Source: Streptomyces sp. PCS3-D2
GTDB taxonomy: Bacteria; Actinomycetota; Actinomycetes; Streptomycetales; Streptomycetaceae
Direction: 5' to 3'
Assembly (NCBI RefSeq): GCF_000612545.2
Contig: NZ_CP097800.1
Location: 2,105,001 to 2,169,000, forward strand
Length of the DNA: 64,000 nucleotides
Within the stretch, counting starts at the first letter, position 1. Each line of letters opens with the position of its first letter. The notes beneath the pieces were generated by a model. That model was not told where the DNA came from, searched no databases, and was given only the letters and a program-made list of their open reading frames with translations. Below, piece by piece: positions 9,144-17,464 of this stretch. A program made the position numbers and the translations under genes.

Positions 9144-10661
9144 TCAGCTGGTGAGAGCCCGGGCCCGGGCGTACACGTCGAGCACGGCAAGGGTCAGCGG
9201 CACCAGGCTGAGCAGGACCGCCGCCTCGGTGAGGTCGAGCAGCCTTCCCCAGAAGGGTGACAGGCCCTTGCGGGGGATGACAAGCGCAATTCCCGCGAGG
9301 AGGGCGGCGCCGGCGGCGACGGCCGCGGTGAGCCAGATCGTGCGGAGGTCCAGTCCGCTGCGGTCCTGCTCCATCACGAGGGCGTCGAGCAGGGCCTGCG
9401 GCGGGTGCAGCGACAGGCCGAGGATCAGCAGCGCGACGGCGGCGAGGCCGGCGGCCAGGGCGCACACGACCTGGGAGGTATAGCGGAAGAGGCGGGCGCG
9501 CAGCAGCATGGCGAGCCCGGTGGCCAGGGCCAGCAGGCGGCCCCAGGTGTTGTCGGAGAAGCCCAGGACGGCGGCGGCGCCGACGGCGACGGCGGCACAG
9601 CCGCCGACGAGGCCGAGCAGCATCTCGTGGCCCCGGCGGGCCTGGGCGGCGATCGCCTCGGCGTCGAGCGGGGCACCCTGCTCGTTGTGGTCCGCGCCGG
9701 CCTGGTCGCCGTAGGGCTCGGTGTCGTAGCGGTCCGGGGCCACCGCGTGATCGACGTACTCGTCGACCGCGCTCTGCGGGGCCGCGTAGCCGATGGGCAG
9801 GCGGGCGAAGCGCGCGGAGAGGCCGGGGAGGAAGGCGACGAGGCCGATGGCGACGGGCGCGCAGACGGCGGCCGCGTAGGTAGCGGAGGCCTCGGTGGCG
9901 ATCGCGGCGAAGGTCGCCAGGGTGCCGGTGGCGGCGACGAAGGTGGCCGCGACGAAGGGGGCGTCGCCGCTGGGGGTGAGCGCGACGAGGGCGACGGAGG
10001 CGACCAGGACGCAGACGCACCCCAGGAGGAACTGCAGTCGGCCGGGCCCCTGGCCGGTGGCGGGGCCGATGATCCCGGATCCGGCGATCAGCAGGTGCGG
10101 GAGGGCTCCGAGGCCGAGGGCGACGGCGGAGAGGCGGTCCCGGTATACGCGGGCGCGCACCCCGGCCACGGCGGTGAGCAGGATGCCGACGGCGCCGGCG
10201 ATGATCCCGGGCAGGCCGTGCATGTCGTGGCGGACGGGGTCCGCGTACCAGAGGACGAAGCCCAGCATGACCAGCAGCACGGCGGAGCCGGCGAGGCCCG
10301 CGGCGCGCAGCATGTCGTCGCTCCAGCGGTGCCGGTCGCGGACGACGGCCGAGGCAACGGCGTCGGAGACGTCGTCGAAGACGGCCGGCGGCAGGGACTC
10401 GGCGAACGGGCGCAGGCTGAGCACCTCGCCGTCGAGGACCTGCTGGGCGGCGAGGGTGCGGGCGCCGTCCAGGACGGTTCCGGAGCGGCGTACGAGATGG
10501 AAGCCGGTGGGGGCGCCGACGGGCTGGGTCTGGCCGGTGAGGCGGAGCAGCTCGGGGTAGACGTCGGCGACGGCGATGTCCTCGGGGAGGGCGACGTCGA
10601 TGCGGCTGTCGGGGGCCACGACGGTGACCCTGCAGAAACCCGTCGTCCCGGCCGTACTCAC
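9144..10661 (-). CDS. eccD: Type VII secretion integral membrane protein EccD
   Basis: EccD is the main multi-pass membrane component of ESX secretion. The 505-residue protein starts with a ubiquitin-like/YukD-type domain (about residues 10-90: FCRVTVVAPDSRIDVALPED). About eleven membrane helices follow from residue ~120 onward, interrupted by a cytosolic D/E-rich loop around residues 300-350. The GTG at 10661 with AAGGGGG upstream places the YukD-like domain at the very N-terminus; an open frame to 10760 adds an arginine-rich stretch with no support. It is transcribed divergently from eccC across a 196-bp gap that must hold both promoters. It is the only ESX core gene on this side of eccC. 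Confidence 0.9.
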   Translation of the reverse strand: MSTAGTTGFCRVTVVAPDSRIDVALPEDIAVADVYPELLRLTGQTQPVGAPTGFHLVRRSGTVLDGARTLAAQQVLDGEVLSLRPFAESLPPAVFDDVSDAVASAVVRDRHRWSDDMLRAAGLAGSAVLLVMLGFVLWYADPVRHDMHGLPGIIAGAVGILLTAVAGVRARVYRDRLSAVALGLGALPHLLIAGSGIIGPATGQGPGRLQFLLGCVCVLVASVALVALTPSGDAPFVAATFVAATGTLATFAAIATEASATYAAAVCAPVAIGLVAFLPGLSARFARLPIGYAAPQSAVDEYVDHAVAPDRYDTEPYGDQAGADHNEQGAPLDAEAIAAQARRGHEMLLGLVGGCAAVAVGAAAVLGFSDNTWGRLLALATGLAMLLRARLFRYTSQVVCALAAGLAAVALLILGLSLHPPQALLDALVMEQDRSGLDLRTIWLTAAVAAGAALLAGIALVIPRKGLSPFWGRLLDLTEAAVLLSLVPLTLAVLDVYARARALTS

Positions 10662-10857
10662 CTGCGTGACCCCCTTGGTTGGTGTCCGCGTCCGTACTCG
10701 ATTCGCGGATGCGCATGCTGCGCGCGACACCCTACCGGGCGTATGAGCGACAGTCGGCAAGTAGGATCACCGTCGCGCTGGGGATACCCCCTGCGCGCCC
10801 GGGACTTGGGGGCGCCGGTTGCGACGTCCCGTCCGTTTTCGAGGGATTGATGCTCCG

Positions 10858-13800
10858 GTGAGCCAGATCGTCGTCAAACGCCCGCCGCGGTCCCTGCCGC
10901 CCGAGGTCCCCTCGGAGGAGCTGCGGCTGGAGGCGCCTCCCGAACTTCCGCGCGGGCAGCAGGAGGGCATGCTGATGCAGCTCCTGCCGATGCTCGGCAT
11001 GGGCTCGTCCGTCGTCTTCTTCTTCATGCCGGGTGCGGCCCCCTTCATGCGCATCATGGGCGTGCTGATGCTGGCGTCGACGGTGGGCATGGTCGTGGCA
11101 CAGCTGGTGCGCTACCGGCGCGGTACGCAGGGGCAAATGGCCGATGTACGCCGGGACTATCTCAAGTACCTCGCCCAGACGCGCCGTCAGGTGCGGCGGA
11201 CCGCCCGGGCGCAGCGTGACGCGCAGCTGTACCTGCACCCGTCTCCGGAGCAGTTGTGGTCGGTGGTGGCCGACGGATCGCGGCTGTGGGAGCGGCGGGT
11301 CGGCGATCCGGACTTCGGCCAGGCCCGGCTGGGGCTGGGTGCGCAGCGTCTGGCGACCCCTCTGGTGGCGCCCGAGACCGCGCCGGTGGACGAGCTGGAG
11401 CCGCTGACGGCGGGCGCGATGCAGCGCTTCCTGAAGGTGCACTCCTCGCTGGACGGGCTGCCGATGGCGGTGTCGATGCGCGCCTTCTACCACGTGGCCG
11501 TGTCGGGGGAGCCGGAGTCGGCGCGCGGTGCGGCGCGGGCGATGGTCGCGCAGCTGGCGACGCTGCACTCCCCCGAGGACCTGATGGTGGCCGTGGTGGC
11601 CGCGCCCGGTGCGGTGCCCTCGTGGGACTGGACGAAGTGGTTGCCCCACACCCAGCTGCCAGGGCAGGTCGACGGGGCGGGTACGAAGCGGCTGTTCGGC
11701 GACGACCTCGCCGAACTGGAGGGGATGCTGGCGTCGCGGCTGGAGGGGCGCCCGCGGTTCAGCCGCGACGTGTCCCCCGTACTGGACCAGCCGCACCTGG
11801 TGGTGGTGCTGGACGGGGGCATGGTGCCCCCGGACTCGGTGTTCGCGGCGGCCGAGGGCCTGCAGGGCGTCACCATCGTCGAGGTGGTCGCGGGCGAGCT
11901 GGACGAGCCGCGCGGCGGCCTGTCGGTCGTGGTGCGTCCGGGCCGGCTGCTCCTGGAATCGGGCGGCGGCCTCGCGTACGAGGGCGTGCCGGACAGTCTG
12001 TCGCTGCCCGCGGCGGAGGCTCTGGCACGGCAGCTGGCGCCGCTGCGCACGGGTGGCGGGGACGACGACGAGCCGCTGCTGGCGAACCTGGACTTCACCG
12101 ACCTGCTGAACCTGGGTGACGCCGCCGCGGTCGACGTGGCGCGGACCTGGCGGCCGCGGTCCGCCGGCGAGCGGCTGCGCGTGCCGATCGGCGTCGGGGA
12201 GGACGGCGCCCCGGTGATGCTGGACCTGAAGGAGGCTGCGCAGGAGGGCATGGGGCCGCACGGCCTGTGCGTGGGTGCGACCGGTTCCGGCAAGTCGGAG
12301 CTGCTGCGCACGCTGGTGCTGGGTCTGGCGGTCACCCACACCTCGGAGACGCTGAACTTCGTGCTCGCCGACTTCAAGGGCGGTGCGACCTTCACCGGCA
12401 TGGGCCAGATGCCGCACGTCGCCGCGGTGATCACGAACCTGGCGGACGACCTCACGCTCGTGGACCGCATGGGCGACTCGATCCGCGGCGAGCTGCAGCG
12501 CAGGCAGGAACTGCTGCGTTCGGCGGGCAACTACGCGAACATCCACGACTACGAGAAGGCCCGCGCGGCCGGCGCCCCGCTGGAGCCGCTGGCTTCGCTG
12601 GTGCTGGTCATCGACGAGTTCAGCGAGCTGCTGACGGCGAAGCCCGACTTCATCGACATGTTCATCCAGATCGGCCGCATCGGCCGTTCGCTGGGTGTCC
12701 ACCTGCTGCTGGCGTCCCAGCGGCTGGAAGAGGGCAAGCTGCGCGGCCTGGACACGTACCTGTCCTACCGGATCGGTCTGCGGACCTTCTCGGCGGCGGA
12801 GTCCCGCACCGCGATCGGCGTGCCGGACGCCTACCACCTGCCGTCGGTGCCCGGTTCGGGCTATCTGAAGTTCGGTACCGACGAGATGGTGCGCTTCAAG
12901 GCGGCGTACGTGTCGGGCACCTACCGCTCGGGCGGGCCGGACCTGTCGGTGGGGCAGTTCCCGGTGGAGCGGCGGCCCGCGCTGTTCACGGCGGCGCCGG
13001 TGCCGGTGGTGTACGCCGCCCCGGACCCGGCGTACCTGGCGGCGCAGTCGGCGCGCGAGGACGACGCGCTCGCGGACACCGTGCTGGACGTGATCGTGAG
13101 CCGGCTGGAGGGCCAGGGGGTGCCGGCGCACCAGGTGTGGCTGCCGCCGCTCGACCAGGCTCCGCCGCTGGACCAGCTGCTTCCGGCGCTGGCACCGAGC
13201 GCGGAGCGCGGGCTGCACGCGGAGGGCTACACACGGCCGGGCGGGCTGATCGTGCCGCTGGGCCTGATCGACAAGCCGTTCGAGCAGCGGCGCGAGGTGC
13301 TGTACCGGGACTTCTCCGGCGCGGCGGGCCACATGATGGTGGTCGGCGGCCCGCAGTCGGGCAAGTCGACGCTGATGCGGACGCTGATCTCCTCCTTCGC
13401 TCTGACGCACACCCCGCGCGAGGTGCAGTTCTACGGTTTGGACTTCGGCGGTGGCAGCCTGTCGGGGGTCTCCGACCTGCCGCACGTGGGCGGTATCGCC
13501 TCGCGTCTGGACCCGGAGCGGGTCCGGCGCACGGTCGCGGAGGTGGGGGGCATCCTCAACCGCCGCGAGGAGTTCTTCCGCGCGAACAACATCGACTCGA
13601 TCGCCACCTACCGGCGGCGGCGCGCGGCGGGCGAGCTGCCGAACGAGCCGTGGGGCGACGTGTTCCTGATCGTCGACGGCTGGGGCAACTTCCGCGGCGA
13701 GTACGAGGTCCTGGAGCAGGTCGTCACGGACATCGCGGCGCGCGGCCTGGGCTACGGCATCCACGTGGTGATCACCGCGGGCCGGTACATGGAGGTACGG

Positions 13801-14814
13801 GCGGCGCTGAAGGACCAGATGCTCAGTCGGCTGGAGCTGCGGCTCGGCGACACGATGGACTCGGAGTTCGACCGGAAGGTCGCGGCGAACGTCCCCACGG
13901 GGATGCCGGGCCGCGGTCAGGTGGCGGAGAAGCTGCACTTCCTGGGCGCGCTCCCGCGGATCGACGGCTCGCACGAGGCCGAAGACCTCTCGGAGGCCAC
14001 GGCTGCCTTCGTGGAGGCGGTCCGGCAGAACTGGGCGGGGCCGGCGGCTCCCGGCGTACGGCTGCTCCCGCGGCTGCTGCACAGCGACCACCTGCCCAAG
14101 GGTGGGGAGTTCCCCGAGCGCGGGATCGCGATCGGCATCGACGAGACCGATCTGGAGCCGGTGTTCGTCGACTTCGAGACCGACCCCTTCCTGCTCGTCT
14201 TCGGCGAGAGCGAGTCCGGCAAGACGAACCTGTTGCGGCTCATCGCCAAGCAGATCGCGGAGCGCTACACACCGGACCAGGCTCGGCTGGTCGTGGGCGA
14301 CTACCGGCGGACCCTGCTCGGGGCGCTGCCGGAGGAGCACCTGCTGGAGTACGCGCCGATGGCGAGCTCCCTGCAGATGCACATGGAGGCGCTGGGCGGG
14401 GTGTTCTCGCGGCGGCAACCTCCGCCGGACGTCACCCCGCAGCAGCTGCGCGACCGCAGCTGGTGGACGGGACCGGACGTCTTCATCATCATCGACGACT
14501 TCGACCTGGTGGCCACGAGCCAGGGCAATCCGCTCGCGCCGCTGGTGGAGTACCTGCCGTTCGCCCGCGACACGGGGGTGCGCTTCATCATCGCGCGCAG
14601 CTCGGCGGGCGCCTCCCGATCGATGTACGAGTCGTTCATGCAACGGATCAAGGAGCTGGGCGCGCAGGGCGTCGTGCTGTCCGGTGATCCGGCCGAGGGC
14701 GATCTGGTCGGCACCGTCCGGCCGCGTCCGATGCCGCCGGGCCGGGGCTACTTCGCCTCGCGCCGGAGGGGAACGTCGCTGGTCCAGCTCGGCCGGATGC
14801 CGGGCGGCATGTGA
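10858..14814 (+). CDS. eccC: Type VII secretion ATPase EccC (three FtsK/SpoIIIE domains)
   Basis: EccC is the motor and substrate receptor of ESX secretion. This 1318-residue form is a single polypeptide rather than the split EccCa/EccCb of mycobacterial ESX-1. Two membrane helices near residues 45-85 precede three ATPase domains. Their P-loops are GATGSGKS (lysine 479), GGPQSGKS (lysine 836) and GESESGKT (lysine 1122). Walker B segments read LVIDEF in domain 1, LIVDGW in domain 2 (no glutamate) and IIIDDF in domain 3. The GTG at 10858 follows GAGGGA by 11 bases. A very long antisense open frame covers this gene but is a shadow of its codon usage. Confidence 0.96.
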   Translation: MSQIVVKRPPRSLPPEVPSEELRLEAPPELPRGQQEGMLMQLLPMLGMGSSVVFFFMPGAAPFMRIMGVLMLASTVGMVVAQLVRYRRGTQGQMADVRRDYLKYLAQTRRQVRRTARAQRDAQLYLHPSPEQLWSVVADGSRLWERRVGDPDFGQARLGLGAQRLATPLVAPETAPVDELEPLTAGAMQRFLKVHSSLDGLPMAVSMRAFYHVAVSGEPESARGAARAMVAQLATLHSPEDLMVAVVAAPGAVPSWDWTKWLPHTQLPGQVDGAGTKRLFGDDLAELEGMLASRLEGRPRFSRDVSPVLDQPHLVVVLDGGMVPPDSVFAAAEGLQGVTIVEVVAGELDEPRGGLSVVVRPGRLLLESGGGLAYEGVPDSLSLPAAEALARQLAPLRTGGGDDDEPLLANLDFTDLLNLGDAAAVDVARTWRPRSAGERLRVPIGVGEDGAPVMLDLKEAAQEGMGPHGLCVGATGSGKSELLRTLVLGLAVTHTSETLNFVLADFKGGATFTGMGQMPHVAAVITNLADDLTLVDRMGDSIRGELQRRQELLRSAGNYANIHDYEKARAAGAPLEPLASLVLVIDEFSELLTAKPDFIDMFIQIGRIGRSLGVHLLLASQRLEEGKLRGLDTYLSYRIGLRTFSAAESRTAIGVPDAYHLPSVPGSGYLKFGTDEMVRFKAAYVSGTYRSGGPDLSVGQFPVERRPALFTAAPVPVVYAAPDPAYLAAQSAREDDALADTVLDVIVSRLEGQGVPAHQVWLPPLDQAPPLDQLLPALAPSAERGLHAEGYTRPGGLIVPLGLIDKPFEQRREVLYRDFSGAAGHMMVVGGPQSGKSTLMRTLISSFALTHTPREVQFYGLDFGGGSLSGVSDLPHVGGIASRLDPERVRRTVAEVGGILNRREEFFRANNIDSIATYRRRRAAGELPNEPWGDVFLIVDGWGNFRGEYEVLEQVVTDIAARGLGYGIHVVITAGRYMEVRAALKDQMLSRLELRLGDTMDSEFDRKVAANVPTGMPGRGQVAEKLHFLGALPRIDGSHEAEDLSEATAAFVEAVRQNWAGPAAPGVRLLPRLLHSDHLPKGGEFPERGIAIGIDETDLEPVFVDFETDPFLLVFGESESGKTNLLRLIAKQIAERYTPDQARLVVGDYRRTLLGALPEEHLLEYAPMASSLQMHMEALGGVFSRRQPPPDVTPQQLRDRSWWTGPDVFIIIDDFDLVATSQGNPLAPLVEYLPFARDTGVRFIIARSSAGASRSMYESFMQRIKELGAQGVVLSGDPAEGDLVGTVRPRPMPPGRGYFASRRRGTSLVQLGRMPGGM

Positions 14815-14924
14815 GGTCGGGGGAATCCCGGGCGCCGGCCGGATCGGGGGGAAACCCGTCCCGACCGGCGGCGGCTCCCCGATAATCGGCGGGGAAGACC
14901 GCTCCACCGAAGGAAGGGCCGCCC

Positions 14925-15170
14925 ATGGGCACTCAGCAGGAGAAGGACGAGCTGTACGCGCTCGACATCAGTGGCGTGGAGTGGGAGGGGCCGCCGGGGA
15001 CCAGCCCGGACGAGGAGCGGGTGGAGATCGCGCGGCTTCCCGACGGGGCGGTGGCGATGCGGTCTTCACTGGACCGAGAGACGGTGCTGCGCTACACGGC
15101 CGCCGAGTGGGAGGCCTTCGTACTCGGTGCCAGGGACGGCGAGTTCGACCTGGACCGGCACGAGCCCTGA
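14925..15170 (+). CDS. bldB: DUF397 protein, probable BldB developmental regulator
   Basis: The 81-residue protein is a DUF397 member: SGVEW near the N-terminus, then VEIARLPDGAVAMRSS, and the C-terminal AEWEAFVLGARDGEFDL segment typical of the family. BldB of S. coelicolor is a DUF397 protein required for aerial growth, and from memory it lies within the ESX locus next to esxA/esxB, exactly as here. The symbol therefore rests on family plus position, and the length is somewhat shorter than the 98 residues I recall. A GAAGGAAGG ribosome site precedes the ATG. Unlike most DUF397 genes it has no adjacent helix-turn-helix partner. It converges on the WXG100 genes and ends at a perfect 17-bp hairpin. 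Confidence 0.7.
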   Translation: MGTQQEKDELYALDISGVEWEGPPGTSPDEERVEIARLPDGAVAMRSSLDRETVLRYTAAEWEAFVLGARDGEFDLDRHEP

Positions 15171-15179
15171 GGCGGCAGG

Positions 15180-15226
15180 ACACGCCGAAGGGGCGCGCCC
15201 GGTACGGGTGCGCCCCTTCGGCGTGT
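15180..15226. terminator. Perfect 17-bp bidirectional terminator
   Basis: ACACGCCGAAGGGGCGC (15180-15196) pairs perfectly with 15210-15226 around a 13-base loop. It separates the convergent bldB-like and esx genes. Confidence 0.85.
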
Positions 15227-15256
15227 CGGGACGCCGGACACCGGCTCCCGCAGGGC

Positions 15257-15562
15257 TCAGTAGGCCTCGGTGAAGAGGGTCGAGGCCCGCTTGTCGGTGG
15301 CCCGGTAGTCGTCCTTGCCGCGCTCGATGAGCTTGGCGACCTTCTCCAGCTCCGCGTGCATGGTGTCGGCCTTGGCCTTGTACTTCTTCTGCAGGGCGAC
15401 GTACTCCCGGTGCGCCTCACCGTCCCAGGTGTCCGTGACGACCTTCACGGCCTGCTCCATCTCGGCCAGGTCCTTGAGGATGTTCCCGGAGACGACCCGG
15501 ATGCGGTCCGCCATCTGCTGAACGGTCTCGTACCGGACCCGGGTCCCGTCGTTCGCCGTCAT
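15257..15562 (-). CDS. esxA: WXG100 protein (EsxA/EsxB family)
   Basis: This 101-residue helical-hairpin protein is an ESX substrate of the WXG100 family. The turn motif is W-D-G (DTWDGEAH), and the C-terminal export signal Y-x3-D is present (YRATD). ATG 15562 follows AAGGAG at good spacing; the open frame extending to 15967 is out-of-context readthrough of the upstream gene region. It is the second gene of a pair, 44 bp after the other WXG100 gene, and the two products should form a heterodimer. The names esxA and esxB are assigned from remembered S. coelicolor order (the esx gene next to bldB taken as esxA) and could be swapped. Confidence 0.85.
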   Translation of the reverse strand: MTANDGTRVRYETVQQMADRIRVVSGNILKDLAEMEQAVKVVTDTWDGEAHREYVALQKKYKAKADTMHAELEKVAKLIERGKDDYRATDKRASTLFTEAY

Positions 15563-15606
15563 GTTCTTCTCCTTCTCGCTACGGCCTCGTGGATGGGGGG
15601 CGTTGA

Positions 15607-15954
15607 TCAGATGCCGTCGAGGCCCGAACGCGGGCCCGAGGCGGACGTCGGCTGGACGGCGTTCTTGAACGCGGCCCGCACCTCCTCGTCCTGCGCGTTG
15701 CTGAGGTTCTTGGTCTGCGCCACTGCGTTGTGCAGGACACCGAGGAGCCGGCGGATCTCGTCGTGGCTGTCGTTGAGCGTCGTCTGGGCCGTGATGAAGC
15801 CCGAGGCGCCCACACCGGTCCAGCCCGCGCTCACGGTGGCGATGATGTCGGCCAGCTCGCGGGCCTGCTTGGAGACGGCGGTTCCCGTCTCCTGGATCTT
15901 GTTCTTCGCCTGGACGACCGGATCGTCCGCAAGTCCGAAGGTGTTCGTGCTCAT
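15607..15954 (-). CDS. esxB: WXG100 protein, partner of the downstream Esx protein
   Basis: This 115-residue member of the WXG100 family has the central turn W-T-G (GWTGVGASG) between two predicted helices. It has a longer, flexible glycine/serine/proline-rich tail (residues ~98-115). No clear Y-x3-D signal is visible, so export is probably directed by the partner. It is the first gene of the esx pair and starts at ATG with a GAGGAGC sequence upstream. The 212-bp gap before mycP (15955-16166) contains no gene I can support and presumably holds the promoter. Confidence 0.85.
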   Translation of the reverse strand: MSTNTFGLADDPVVQAKNKIQETGTAVSKQARELADIIATVSAGWTGVGASGFITAQTTLNDSHDEIRRLLGVLHNAVAQTKNLSNAQDEEVRAAFKNAVQPTSASGPRSGLDGI

Positions 15955-16166
15955 CGAAGCTCCTCACTTCTCAATTCGCCGGCAGAACCGGCGGATTGCG
16001 CAGCGGGGAGGGCGTGCCCGGCGCGGCTGTGAGTCACGCGCTCGGTGCAGTCCCCCTCCGCTTCACGCGATCCCCCGATCACACTCGTGAAGCTGCTGCC
16101 ACTCTAGTCAGTTCACGAAACTGTCCCAACACCGGTGGTCTGCTTCCTCGGACGAACCATGGCTGT

Positions 16167-17453
16167 TCACTGCAAACGGCGTCGGCGGCCGCGCGCGTCG
16201 CGGACGACGGTCGCCGTGCCCGCGATGACGGCGATCAGGACGGCGCCGATGCCGAGAGCGTACGTGCCGTAGCGCTCCTGCCGCTCCTGGGCCGTCTCGG
16301 TGAGCCGGAGGGGTGCGGCCTGCGGCGCCGCCGCCGGGGCCGGGCCGGGGTCCGGGACGGGCGCCTTCGGGGCCTCCTGGTCCTGGCTGAGCGCGCGCAC
16401 CGGATCCACCACTCCCCAACCGACGTAGTCGTCACGCCCGTTGACGGTGCGCTCGGCCGTGTTCTGGATCTGCCAGACGATCTGCTGGGCGGACCAGTCC
16501 CGATGCTCGGCGCGCAGCAGGGCAGCGACCCCGGCGACATAAGGCGCGGAGAAGCTGGTGCCGTTGTCGATGCACTGGCCGAAGCCGGGGACGGTGGAGA
16601 CCATGTCCACTCCGGGCGCGGCGACCCCGATGAAGTCGCCGGGCTGGGAGAAGGCGGCGCGCTCGTTGTTGCGGTCGGAGGCGCCGACCGCGAGGACGCC
16701 GGGGAAGGCGGCCGGATAGGTTTTGCGCTTCTGGCCGCTCAAGCCGTCGTTGCCCGCCGAGGCGACGACCACGATGTCGGCGGCGACGGCCTTCTGGACG
16801 GACCTGCCGAGCTCGGAGTCCGCGGTCAACGGGACGTCGGTGTCCTGCGAGATGTTGATGACCTGGGCGCCCTTGGCCACCGCGTGGTCGATCGCCTGAC
16901 TCAGCGAGAGGGCGTTGCCCTTGCCCTGCCCGTCGTTCTGCCGGATGGGGATGATCGTGGCGTCCGGGGCCAGGCCGACGAAGCCCGTGCCGGCCTGGGG
17001 GCGGGCCGCGATCAGCCCGGCGACCTTGGTGCCGTGGCCTACGGTGTCGGTCGTGCCGTCACCGCCCTTGGGATCGACGAAGTCCCTGCCCGCACCGACG
17101 TCGACGGCGCCGCTGAGCTGCGGGTTCGCCCGGTCCACACCGGTGTCGATGACGGCCACCCGGATGCTCGCGCCGCTCTTGTCCTTGCCCTTGGTCTGCG
17201 CCCAGAGCTCGTCGAGGAGGAGCCGCTGGAGGGCCCAGGGGCGGTCTTCGATCTGCTTCTTCATGGGGAAGGTGCACTCCCCCGCGCCGTCCAGGCGCAG
17301 CCCGTACGGGGCGTGCGGCGGGGCGGTGCGGGTCGGGGCGGCCCCGGCCGCAGAGGCGGAGGCGGAGGCGGAGGCGGAGGCGGAGGCGGAGGTCAGGGTG
17401 AGGGCGCAGGCCGCGATGAGCAGCGCGCGCCGGGGCTTGCGGTTCTGGGGCAT
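16167..17453 (-). CDS. mycP: Mycosin-type subtilisin protease MycP
   Basis: Mycosins are membrane-anchored S8 serine proteases essential to ESX systems. The 428-residue protein has a signal peptide extended by a (Ser-Ala) repeat (residues ~22-35) and an intact catalytic triad: Asp103 (AVIDTGVD), His140 (GHGTKVAG) and Ser300 (NGTSFSAP). A proline-rich linker and a single C-terminal helix (about 390-410) ending in RGRRRR follow. I used ATG 17453, preceded by GAGGAA at seven bases. A GTG at 17468 overlapping the eccB stop as GTGA is an alternative adding five residues. It is directly coupled to eccB. The signal-peptide repeat is encoded by a 6-bp microsatellite. Confidence 0.92.
   Translation of the reverse strand: MPQNRKPRRALLIAACALTLTSASASASASASASAAGAAPTRTAPPHAPYGLRLDGAGECTFPMKKQIEDRPWALQRLLLDELWAQTKGKDKSGASIRVAVIDTGVDRANPQLSGAVDVGAGRDFVDPKGGDGTTDTVGHGTKVAGLIAARPQAGTGFVGLAPDATIIPIRQNDGQGKGNALSLSQAIDHAVAKGAQVINISQDTDVPLTADSELGRSVQKAVAADIVVVASAGNDGLSGQKRKTYPAAFPGVLAVGASDRNNERAAFSQPGDFIGVAAPGVDMVSTVPGFGQCIDNGTSFSAPYVAGVAALLRAEHRDWSAQQIVWQIQNTAERTVNGRDDYVGWGVVDPVRALSQDQEAPKAPVPDPGPAPAAAPQAAPLRLTETAQERQERYGTYALGIGAVLIAVIAGTATVVRDARGRRRRLQ
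17353..17392. repeat. Hexanucleotide microsatellite (GAGGCG)n in the mycP signal peptide
   Basis: Six full copies plus a partial copy of GAGGCG run without interruption and encode alternating Ser-Ala on the minus strand. Copy-number change by slippage would stay in frame and only lengthen or shorten the signal region. Confidence 0.9.
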
Positions 17454-17464
17454 CGGCGGCTTCC

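Noticed and set aside
10732..14907. A 1391-codon open frame antisense to eccC
   Set aside because: Its product is dominated by Arg, His, Gln, Pro and Leu with no domain, as expected from the complement of GC-rich codons; eccC on the other strand has three clear ATPase domains.
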